This document shows positions 32,743-39,786 of a stretch of DNA of 39,786 nucleotides, one piece after another. The stretch comes from JAEUUM01 sp038326165. GTDB taxonomy: Bacteria > Bacteroidota > Bacteroidia > Chitinophagales > Saprospiraceae. The position numbers were made by a program, and so were the translations under genes. Under the pieces are notes generated by a model. It saw only the letters and a list, made by a program, of their open reading frames with translations, was not told where the DNA came from and searched no databases. Positions within the stretch are counted from its first letter, which is position 1. Each line of letters begins with the position of its first letter. The DNA lies in contig JBBQJT010000033.1 in NCBI GenBank assembly GCA_038326165.1, forward strand, positions 1 to 39,786. The letters are read 5' to 3'.

Positions 32743-33428
32743 AATCCTTTGGTTTAACAATCTTATGCCTGCTATTTTTAATAGATGCATCTGGTCAGGT
32801 TGGGGAAGTTGTAAAAATTTCATTCCGAACAGTATATGGCAATAAAGCAATTATTTTGAACGATTCGTCCTATATGCATGAAATTGATAATTTGATCAAA
32901 TTCGAGTCTCTCAAATTCTATATTTCAAATATTAATTTATACCAAAATGAATCAATTACATATTCCGAAAAATACAGTTTTCATTTGATTGACATATCGG
33001 ATACTTCGTCCCAAATTATTTTACTTAATCTCCCGAGTGGCTTAGATTTTGATAAAATTCGTTTCAATCTTGGCATTGATAGCACAACCAATGTGGCCGG
33101 TGCTATGGGCGGTGATTTGGATCCTACAAAAGGAATGTACTGGACCTGGAAAAGTGGTTACATCAATTTCAAAATGGAAGGATCCTGTTCCCAATGCCCA
33201 AGTTCAAATAGGGATTTTGAACTGCATTTGGGAGGATATCAATATCCTTTTTATGCACTTCAGCAGATAGAATTGGAGACACATACCAAAAGGAATTTGA
33301 ATCTGTGCTTAGACATGAAAAAGTTTTTCAGCAAAATTGATTTGAAAAAACAAAAATCCATCATGTCTCCGAGTAGGGAAGCAGCTTCCATCTCTGATCA
33401 ACTAGCTAAATGTTTTAGGATAGAATGA
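32739..33428 (+). CDS. mbnP: MbnP-family copper-binding protein
   Basis: Taking TTG 32739 (overlapping the previous TGA as TTGA) gives a 229-residue protein with a proper signal peptide (MKSFGLTILCLLFLIDASGQ). The next upstream ATG (32652) would overlap the sensor gene by 91 bases and bury the signal. The body fits the MbnP family: FHLIDIS, GIDSTTNVAGAMGGDLDPTK, GMYWTWKSGYINFKMEGSC and NRDFELHLGGY. In characterised MbnP proteins a Trp is oxidised to kynurenine by the di-heme enzyme MbnH and copper is bound nearby; W135 and W137 are candidates. C150 and C153 form an added CxxC. The next gene is that enzyme, with an ATGA overlap. Confidence 0.85.
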   Translation: MKSFGLTILCLLFLIDASGQVGEVVKISFRTVYGNKAIILNDSSYMHEIDNLIKFESLKFYISNINLYQNESITYSEKYSFHLIDISDTSSQIILLNLPSGLDFDKIRFNLGIDSTTNVAGAMGGDLDPTKGMYWTWKSGYINFKMEGSCSQCPSSNRDFELHLGGYQYPFYALQQIELETHTKRNLNLCLDMKKFFSKIDLKKQKSIMSPSREAASISDQLAKCFRIE

Positions 33429-34423
33429 AAAAGTGTGTTTTCCTTTTGTTGAGTTTGGCTTTCTTATCTTTCGTTATTCATGAGAGCAAATTTACAGTTC
33501 CGGTAAATTTCCCTAAACCTATATATGATTTTTCAAGAAATACTTTAACTGAGGACAAAATCCTGCTGGGGAGAACATTATTTTACGATCCAATATTATC
33601 AAAAAGCAATACTATTTCATGTGAAAGTTGCCACTCGCCTTTTTCATCTTTTACGCATGTAGATCATTCTTTGAGTCATGGCATTCATGACAGTATAGGC
33701 ATCAGAAATTCTCCAGCATTATTTAATTTGGCATGGCAAAAATCGTTCATGTGGGACGGATCTGTCAATAATTTGGACATGCAGGCTTTGGCACCTATTT
33801 CACATCCAGCTGAAATGGGAAGCTCAATAAATGAAGTGGTTTCAAAGTTAAATGCATCTACAAAATATCGAAAACTATTTTTTGGTGCTTATCAGGATAG
33901 TCTCGCTACCGGAGAAAGAACGCTAAAAGCCATTTCACAATTCCTACTTACTTTGGTAAGTGCCAATTCGAAATATGATCAAATGATTAGGAAGGAATTG
34001 AATTTTACAGAACAGGAAAAGAGAGGATATTTGTTGTTCAGAAAAAACTGTTCGTCCTGTCACAAAGAACCAATGTTTACCAATAATAGTTTTGAAAACA
34101 ATGGGCTGCCCGTGGACATCAAGCTAAAAGATATTGGAAGAATAAAAATAACTGCTAATCCGAGTGATTCCTTGAAATTCAAGGTGCCTTCGCTTCGAAA
34201 TATTGAATACACGTACCCGTATATGCACGATGGAAGATTTAAAAAACTTTCCGAAGTTTTAAATCATTATACCAATGGAATTCAAAATTCGAAGACCTTA
34301 TCCAATAAATTGAAACATGGTGTAGTCCTGTCTTCGGATCAAAAAGCAGATATCATCAAGTTTCTGTTGACACTATCAGACAAGGAATTTGTTTTCAATA
34401 AAAACAATCAATTTCCAAGCTAA
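33425..34423 (+). CDS. mbnH: MbnH-type di-heme cytochrome c peroxidase-family protein
   Basis: This 332-residue exported protein has two heme c sites, CESCH (66-70) and CSSCH (209-213). Family-typical segments include LGRTLFYDPILS, RNSPALFNLAW, MWDGSVNNLDMQ, HPAEMG and YPYMHDGRF. This is the bacterial di-heme peroxidase/MauG fold. Position directly after MbnP with an ATGA overlap, and the known MbnP-MbnH pairing, favour a protein-modifying MbnH over a peroxide-detoxifying enzyme. The signal region (1-18) is MKKCVFLLLSLAFLSFVI. It acts in the periplasm or on the outer membrane. Confidence 0.88.
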   Translation: MKKCVFLLLSLAFLSFVIHESKFTVPVNFPKPIYDFSRNTLTEDKILLGRTLFYDPILSKSNTISCESCHSPFSSFTHVDHSLSHGIHDSIGIRNSPALFNLAWQKSFMWDGSVNNLDMQALAPISHPAEMGSSINEVVSKLNASTKYRKLFFGAYQDSLATGERTLKAISQFLLTLVSANSKYDQMIRKELNFTEQEKRGYLLFRKNCSSCHKEPMFTNNSFENNGLPVDIKLKDIGRIKITANPSDSLKFKVPSLRNIEYTYPYMHDGRFKKLSEVLNHYTNGIQNSKTLSNKLKHGVVLSSDQKADIIKFLLTLSDKEFVFNKNNQFPS

Positions 34424-34489
34424 TTTTTTGCTCCAGCGAAGGATGGGTTAGAAATTGTCGTCCAATTAATTTTAACCAACTTAAAAAAA

Positions 34490-35839
34490 ATGAGAACAGC
34501 AATTTTAACATTCACTTCCTTTTTGGTAATTGTTTTTGCACAGGCACAAACGAATCCAGCCATCACTTCATGGCTTCAAAACAACACCGTAACTGCGCGA
34601 CATTATATTGCTGGCAATTCAACCCCAATCAATGATGCTGCACTTGTCAATGTTCAAACTGTACAGTACTCAGATGACAATGTATATATCAACACCACTG
34701 GATTGCCCAGTTATGTAACTGGTCCATTTCTAGACGGAAATCCTTCGTTGGCTACCAATCAAAATGCTATTTTCAAATTTCCTTTGAATCCTGTCAAGAA
34801 TAATGGAGCGCCTACCAATACAACGGGTGGAAATATTGGTGTCTTTATCAATGGAGTTGCTTTATTTGATTACAGAGATGGAGTCGCATGGAATAACACA
34901 ACTATGGCATTGTGCGGCGGGCCTGGTAACCCACCTTGTCCAGGAGGCATGGGAACAACACAAAATTGGAACAGAGACGCAATACTTGCCGAGAGAGGTG
35001 GTTTTGATTGTGCCAAAGCGCATCCGGCTATGGGCAATTACCACCACCATCAAAATCCCAGTGCTTTCAATTTGGATTTGGTAGTCATCTCAAATATTTG
35101 CAATTTGTATAACGCAGATGGTTTATACGCTATTGATAGCACGGTTCATTCTCCACTGATTGGTTATGCTTATGATGGGTTTCCAATTTATGGTGCTTTT
35201 GCCTATGAGAATGCTGATGGAAGCGGACCCTTAGTAAGAATGAAATCAAGTTATTCCTTGAACACAAATACTACAAGAGCACTTGGACCCAATGTGAGCG
35301 CTGCTTATCCTTTGGGTTACTTTAGGGAAGATTATTTTTATACCGCCACTACTGCTGCAACGCCGGATTATTTAGACGAACACAATGGCCGTTTTTGCAT
35401 AACTCCAGAATACCCGGCAGGAATCTATTGTTATTTTACTACAGTAGATGCGGACTGGAATTCTGCTTATCCCTATGTAGTTGGCCCGAGTTTTTACGGA
35501 ACTAAAGTTGCTGCAAAAGTGACAACCATTACAGAACCCGTCATGACCTACACCCAATCAACCACAAGTACAGAAACTCTGAAATTGGAAGATGCTCAAG
35601 TAAAAGTATTTCCCAATCCTACTAGTGAATTGTTGATCATTCAGTTGATTGACATCAACAAAGAAAATCTAAGGGTAGAACTTTTTGACTTGAATGGCAG
35701 GTTGGTTGAAAGTACAAATTTGCTTCAAGGCAGTACGATCGCTTATTTTGATACCCAAACAGTTTACAATGGGCAATATTTGATCAAGATTTCAAATGGA
35801 AAAAATGTAATTACGAAGAAAGTTATTGTCAACAAATAG
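34490..35839 (+). CDS. YHYH-domain secreted protein with T9SS sorting domain
   Basis: This 449-residue protein has a signal peptide (1-20, ending AQAQ) and a YHYH domain with MGNYHHHQNP (YHHH at 184-187) and GYAYDGFPIYGAF (225-237). About ten residues around DCAKAHPAMG precede it. The T9SS type A domain (about 375-449) contains KVFPNPTSELLIIQL and NGQYLIKISNGK. The His cluster could bind metal. YHYH proteins have no settled function. The gene is 66 bases after MbnH without an intervening terminator, and a terminator follows it, so it appears to be the last gene of the operon. Confidence 0.8.
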   Translation: MRTAILTFTSFLVIVFAQAQTNPAITSWLQNNTVTARHYIAGNSTPINDAALVNVQTVQYSDDNVYINTTGLPSYVTGPFLDGNPSLATNQNAIFKFPLNPVKNNGAPTNTTGGNIGVFINGVALFDYRDGVAWNNTTMALCGGPGNPPCPGGMGTTQNWNRDAILAERGGFDCAKAHPAMGNYHHHQNPSAFNLDLVVISNICNLYNADGLYAIDSTVHSPLIGYAYDGFPIYGAFAYENADGSGPLVRMKSSYSLNTNTTRALGPNVSAAYPLGYFREDYFYTATTAATPDYLDEHNGRFCITPEYPAGIYCYFTTVDADWNSAYPYVVGPSFYGTKVAAKVTTITEPVMTYTQSTTSTETLKLEDAQVKVFPNPTSELLIIQLIDINKENLRVELFDLNGRLVESTNLLQGSTIAYFDTQTVYNGQYLIKISNGKNVITKKVIVNK

Positions 35840-35864
35840 CGTTTTACTGGCACTTAAGTCAAAG

Positions 35865-35899
35865 AAAGGGTGAATAGTTTTCGAATTGTTCATCCTTTT
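35865..35899 (+). terminator. Terminator of the sigma/MbnPH/YHYH operon
   Basis: AAAGGGTGAA pairs with TTCATCCTTT (one G-T pair) around a 14-base loop and ends in T-rich sequence, 26 bases past the YHYH stop. Confidence 0.65.
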
Positions 35900-36003
35900 G
35901 CATACATCAGAGCTTGCAGAATTGTGTAATTAGTTTTTCTGAATCCAATCCAACAACATGATGGTTAGATTGAAATATGCTTGAATGTTGAACTACAGCA
36001 GTT

Positions 36004-36921
36004 CTATTTATTTTCACCACACTTGAAATTTACCTTTCGTTGTAAAGGATATCTAAAGCCTAAAGAAAGCATCCATTTGTCAGAGGCTGTTTGAATATCT
36101 ATGTTGAACATAATTGTATGGTTCAACCCTAGGGAGATGGAACCATATCCAATCCCCAATTCAGGACGGTAATACGTATGATTAATCCTAGTATCTAGAT
36201 GTCTTTGAGAGCCAAATTGGGTGAGCTTTATCAAAAATGGAGCGGTAACTTGAATTAAATTAAAAGAATGATATACTATTGGTTTTTTACCGTTAAAGTT
36301 TTTACTCAAAGAGTAGGAAAACGCACCAAAGGCAGTGCTTTTATTCTAGTGAGGTCTTTGGGTTGAGAATTGTTTTTTTATGCCATAATAAGGTGAGAAT
36401 TGGCTAAAGAGTGTAAATCCAACCCCAAACCAAAAATCTTTAACGTTGTTGGTGATCAATTCTGGAGCAAATCCCCTTCTGGTATCTTTGTTTCGGAACT
36501 TTTTTAGCTCTTGGTATTCTTGGTCATAGAGTGGATGTTTAACTTCTAAGCTGTGCATAAAATCCAATCTGGCTAAGCTTATAGCCTAAAGACAATCATC
36601 ACAAATCAATATGGCTTTATCAAAATTATCCATTATTTCCTGATCTTCAGGCATTTGAATCCTGACAATATAGCATCTTTTATAAATGTCTTGTCTGGAA
36701 AATTTCCGTATAAAATCAATCTTTGAAGCCATTACACTCAATTTGTTTTCAGGGAAGTTTAATTGAATGGTATCCTCTAAAAGCTGTAAAGGAAGGTAGC
36801 TTTTCTTCAGCTTCGCATTTTTTTCAGCCTCACGAAGTATAGGTTTTAAAAATTTGTATTCAGCTTTTAGTGCATTGCCTATTGCAAAAATAAAAATCAA
36901 TAAAGTGCAAAATATGTAAGA
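36004..36921 (-). pseudogene. Envelope protein gene with two in-frame TAG codons and no start
   Basis: A single minus-strand frame of about 306 codons runs from 36921 to a TAG at 36004-36006, interrupted by TAG at 36586-36588 and 36346-36348 with no frame change. It opens with a signal-like SYIFCTLLIFIFAIGNA but has no ATG. A helical middle part (LKPILREAEKNAKLKKSYLP) is followed by strands typical of an outer-membrane barrel (DFWFGVGFTLFSQF, FGAFSYSLSK, RPELGIGYGSISLGLN, KWMLSLGFRYPL) ending near the C-terminus. No family recognised. Substitution-only damage suggests a young pseudogene. Confidence 0.55.
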
Positions 36922-37160
36922 TTAAATAGGTTTTTAATTTAAAAAAATTTGCACAAATATATTTAAAATTATAAGCTGGACAACGGTTAAACCTTCGAGA
37001 TGGTCTTATATTGAATTAGTAAATTTTATGATGAAACTTACTATTCTGAACACAGAAATCGAAATAATCAGTCCAGCATGAAATTTAATGCCAACAAACA
37101 AGAAAATCTGGAATCAAGATATGCTTTAATATCAAATTTGTAATTTAAATTTACGGGAAT

Positions 37161-38894
37161 ATGAAAAAAGCTTCACTTTGGATTTTAACGATTTTAATGA
37201 TTGTCTCCAATCTTTCAGCAGCTGACTTCTATGTTTCTGCAAATGCATCAGGAAACGGAAATGGCAGCCTAAACAGCCCTTGGAAATTACAAGAAGCAAT
37301 GAGTTCCCCATTGGCCCTCATGAATCCTGTTGACACGGTTTGGATATGGATTCTAGAGGGTAACTACACCAATAACTTTGATAGCCAAACTTCCTTCAAT
37401 TGCTTTACAAATGGCAAACCAAATGCGCCCATCATCTTTAGAAATTACAAGAATCAGAAAGTGGTGATTGACGGAGACTTGCCATACACCATTTATTTTG
37501 CCTTTGGGAATTGCAGTTACACATGGTTATGGGGTTTGGAGATTTTGAATTCAAGTACCAAAGATCGAGATCACTCTAATATTGACAGATTAGGCAATAT
37601 CGCCTGTTTAGCAGAAAACATAAAATTTATCAACTTGATTGTCCACGATTTAGGGAGTGGGCTTGATTTGTGGAAGACTTCTAAGAATTCGGAAAGCTAC
37701 GGATGCATCATCTACAATATTGGGAACAATCTTTCGAATAACGGTAATTGGGAAGGGCACGGACATGGAATGTATTTGCAGAATGACACTTTTGGTGTTA
37801 AGAACATTCATGACAATATCATTTTCAATGCTTTTGGTTACGGTGTCAAAGTATGGCAAACAACCACTGCGTCTGCCTTGGGTAATTTTGATATCCAAAG
37901 AAACATTGTTTTCAACAGTGGTGCGCCATCAGAGAATTTAGGAGGAGTAGGCAATAACTACAGGACACACAATTTCTTTGTAGTAACAAATGGACAAAAC
38001 AATCCAGTCAAAAACACAGTAATCAAACACAATTTGACCTATTCAGGAACCAACACTCCACGTCCACCAGTCAATGCCTTTGGGCTAAACTTCGGAGTAA
38101 AAAACATGACTTTGGACAGCAATGTTTTGACCGGTCAACTGAGGTTGGGATACAATAATACTCCTGTCTTTGATGCAACTGTTCAAGGAAATACAATCGT
38201 AGCAGGTATCCCAACTGCCTATGGTTATTATCTTTGGGGGTTTTTAGAAGCTGATTTTATTCAAAACACTTATATTCCTACTCCCCTTGCTACAGGACTT
38301 GAGTATTTCATTTATCCCAATAAATACGAAGCTGGAAGGTCGCATTTGGCTGTTTACAATTGGGATGGAGACGCATCAGTTGCTGTTGATATTTCTGAGT
38401 CTGGTTTACAATCGGGTGATATATTTGAGTTGGTGAATGTGATGGATTATCACAATGATATTATTACTGACACACTCAGTTCATCCGGTATTATTGCAGT
38501 GAACATGCAAGACCACAGCTTTTCAGAAGTAATCGGTTCACAAAAAAACTCTGTTTCACAATTTCCTTTTTTTGGAGCCTTTGTGATTCGTAAAATTGGA
38601 GAAACCAGTACTACAGGCATTTCCGAAATTAAAAATAATACCCAGTTGAATATTTTTCCAAATCCAACGAGCAACGGTTTTAAGCTCAGCTTTCTGATAG
38701 CTAGTTCAGGGTGTTATGATGTTACCCTTACAGACATTGTTGGCAAAACGACTTTAATCCAAAGAAAAGCCTATTTCGATACAGGAAACCAGGAAATTCA
38801 AATGGATCCAAAAGATTTAGAGAACGGCATATATTTCATTAGAATAGAAGGTCAACAATCTGTATTCAATGGAAAGCTTGTACTTAATAAATAA
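37161..38894 (+). CDS. Secreted beta-helix protein with T9SS sorting domain
   Basis: This 577-residue protein has a signal peptide (1-21, MKKASLWILTILMIVSNLSAA) and a right-handed parallel beta-helix (about 22-370). Its entry motif DFYVSANASGNGNGSLNSPW is the usual start of such proteins, and it has turns like VHDLGSGLDLW and GHGHGMYLQND. A beta-sandwich linker follows, then a T9SS domain (about 497-577; LNIFPNPTSNGFKLSF, ENGIYFIRIEG). Its fold class matches the 1203-aa protein, but base composition is typical of the genome. It is probably a polysaccharide-active or polysaccharide-binding surface protein; active-site residues are not assigned. Confidence 0.8.
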   Translation: MKKASLWILTILMIVSNLSAADFYVSANASGNGNGSLNSPWKLQEAMSSPLALMNPVDTVWIWILEGNYTNNFDSQTSFNCFTNGKPNAPIIFRNYKNQKVVIDGDLPYTIYFAFGNCSYTWLWGLEILNSSTKDRDHSNIDRLGNIACLAENIKFINLIVHDLGSGLDLWKTSKNSESYGCIIYNIGNNLSNNGNWEGHGHGMYLQNDTFGVKNIHDNIIFNAFGYGVKVWQTTTASALGNFDIQRNIVFNSGAPSENLGGVGNNYRTHNFFVVTNGQNNPVKNTVIKHNLTYSGTNTPRPPVNAFGLNFGVKNMTLDSNVLTGQLRLGYNNTPVFDATVQGNTIVAGIPTAYGYYLWGFLEADFIQNTYIPTPLATGLEYFIYPNKYEAGRSHLAVYNWDGDASVAVDISESGLQSGDIFELVNVMDYHNDIITDTLSSSGIIAVNMQDHSFSEVIGSQKNSVSQFPFFGAFVIRKIGETSTTGISEIKNNTQLNIFPNPTSNGFKLSFLIASSGCYDVTLTDIVGKTTLIQRKAYFDTGNQEIQMDPKDLENGIYFIRIEGQQSVFNGKLVLNK

Positions 38895-39200
38895 AAACAT
38901 CTCGAATCACAGGTTAAAAACTGATTGGACAAGCTGAGTTTTCTGGATTGCGCAGCACCAGCCGTGGCCAGAAATGAGCACTGAGACCAAGTCTTTCGTT
39001 AGATATCTCAATTGCAAGAATGACGAATAAAAATCAGGGTCTTCAATCTTTCGGACTAGATTCTAGAGTCTCACATGTTAATCTAGGTTCAAAGATTTTT
39101 ATCCATGTATTCTTCTTTACAGCTTTATCTGGTGTTTGCACCGCGTATTTGAATCGAACGCAGTACTTTCGTGTCTTGTAAAACGATCCAAACTGCTCAT
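38895..39200. other. Intergenic
   Basis: About 300 bases before the methyltransferase gene. It holds no ORF. TACTTTCG at about 39163 resembles the Bacteroidota -7 element (TAnnTTTG) with one mismatch, without a well-spaced -33 partner. Confidence 0.25.
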
Positions 39201-39786
39201 TATGTCAAAATTTAAGCCGAAAAACTACGAAAATCTGACCATTGTTGACATGGCTGAGAAGGGGATTGGGGTTGCAAAAACCGAGACAGGCGAGGTGATC
39301 TTTGTTGAAAAAGCGGTCCCTGGAGATATTGTCAATGTGTATTCCCCTAAGAAAGTTAAAGGCACCAGACGCGGCGTAGTAAGCGAATTCATCAAATATT
39401 CGGATGACCGTGTAGAGCCTTTTTGCAAACATTTTGGAACATGTGGTGGATGTACTTACCAACATTTGGATTACTCGGCTCAACTTAAGGTGAAAGAAAA
39501 AATGGTGAGCGATGCACTTATACGTATAGCCGGTATAGCTCCTGAAACCATCGAAACTATTTTACCCGCTCCAGCTACACAATACTATCGCAACAAACTA
39601 GATTTTGCAGCTTCCGAATTGCGTTGGCTAACACCCGAAGAAATCAATACGACAGAAAAATTTGAACACAATGTTATCGGGTTTCATAAACCTGGTGTGT
39701 TTGATAAAATTCTGCCCATAGATCATTGCTATCTTCAGGCTGATCCAAGCAATCAGTTGAGACTTTCCATGTTTGCAACCGCCACG
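39201..39786 (+). CDS. rlmD: TrmA/RlmD-family 23S rRNA uracil-C5 methyltransferase, 5' part
   Basis: The frame runs off the right edge after 195 codons. The N-terminal TRAM domain (about 1-60; NYENLTIVDMAEKGIGVAKT, VPGDIVNVYS) is followed by a Cys cluster CKHFGTCGGCTYQHLDY that binds the iron-sulfur cluster of RlmD-type enzymes. Next comes YYRNKLDFAAS, the start of the catalytic region. The family methylates a uracil of 23S rRNA (U1939 in E. coli) with S-adenosylmethionine. The SAM motif and catalytic Cys lie outside the window, so RlmD rather than another paralogue is probable but not certain. Confidence 0.88.

Noticed and set aside
33425..34423. Ordinary cytochrome c peroxidase for hydrogen peroxide removal
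   Set aside because: The sequence family allows it, but the ATGA overlap with MbnP makes an MbnH-type protein-modifying role more likely; kept as an alternative only.
1569..36921. Reassigned stop codon explaining the in-frame TAA/TAG codons
   Set aside because: Intact genes in the window end in TAA (most) and in TAG (kinase and LytTR regulator), so both codons act as stops; the affected genes also carry truncations or missing starts in several cases.

Overview
The window reads as chromosome of a Bacteroidota bacterium. Base composition is AT-rich, Shine-Dalgarno sequences are mostly absent, and five large secreted proteins end in type IX secretion (T9SS type A) sorting domains. Other typical Bacteroidota families are a LytS/LytTR pair with a sensor propeller, DUF2306, baeRF3, RhuM and DUF6958. 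A Saprospiria/Chitinophagia-like lineage is plausible but is inference. No rRNA, tRNA or CRISPR array was found.

Layout. 1-2560: 3' part of a UvrD/Rep-type helicase, a tiny membrane ORF, then a graveyard made of a RhuM gene with an in-frame stop and a lost 3' end, a set of IS21-like terminal repeats, and a ParE/RelE toxin remnant. 2995-6300: a baeRF3 ribosome-associated protein, a PepSY-like exported protein and a DUF2306 membrane protein. 6897-13732 (minus strand): a LytS-type sensor kinase, its LytTR regulator and a large PKD-containing T9SS protein. 14284-15422: a DUF6958 gene with two in-frame TAA codons and a DUF1275 membrane protein. 16005-18911: a probable copper-handling cluster (sialidase-fold T9SS protein with a CxCC motif, Met/Cys-rich lipoprotein, SHOCT membrane protein, cytosolic Csp-type copper storage protein). 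19339-22834: a Cys-motif membrane protein, a small exported protein, an MNT antitoxin with a ruined HEPN partner, and an AraC regulator. 23075-26686: a GC-richer 1203-aa beta-helix/Big_2/CBM60-like T9SS protein. 27295-29019: a broken WG-repeat gene. 29125-31292: two small membrane proteins and an MFS transporter. 31469-35839: a tightly packed operon of ECF sigma factor, short single-span anti-sigma-like protein, CnrX-like periplasmic metal sensor, MbnP, MbnH (di-heme) and a YHYH T9SS protein. 36004-36921 (minus): an envelope-protein gene with two in-frame TAG codons. 37161-38894: a second beta-helix T9SS protein. 39201-end: 5' part of a TrmA/RlmD-family RNA methyltransferase.

The most interesting unit is 31469-35839. 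It looks like a Cnr-style transenvelope sigma switch (sigma, anti-sigma, metal sensor) translationally coupled to an MbnP/MbnH pair, whose known relatives bind copper at a tryptophan-derived kynurenine. Together with the Csp/Met-rich cluster at 16-19 kb this suggests an organism invested in copper acquisition or defence. The other theme is gene decay: at least six accessory genes (RhuM, ParE, DUF6958, HEPN, WG-repeat, envelope protein) carry stops, frameshifts or truncations, while the housekeeping-type genes are intact.
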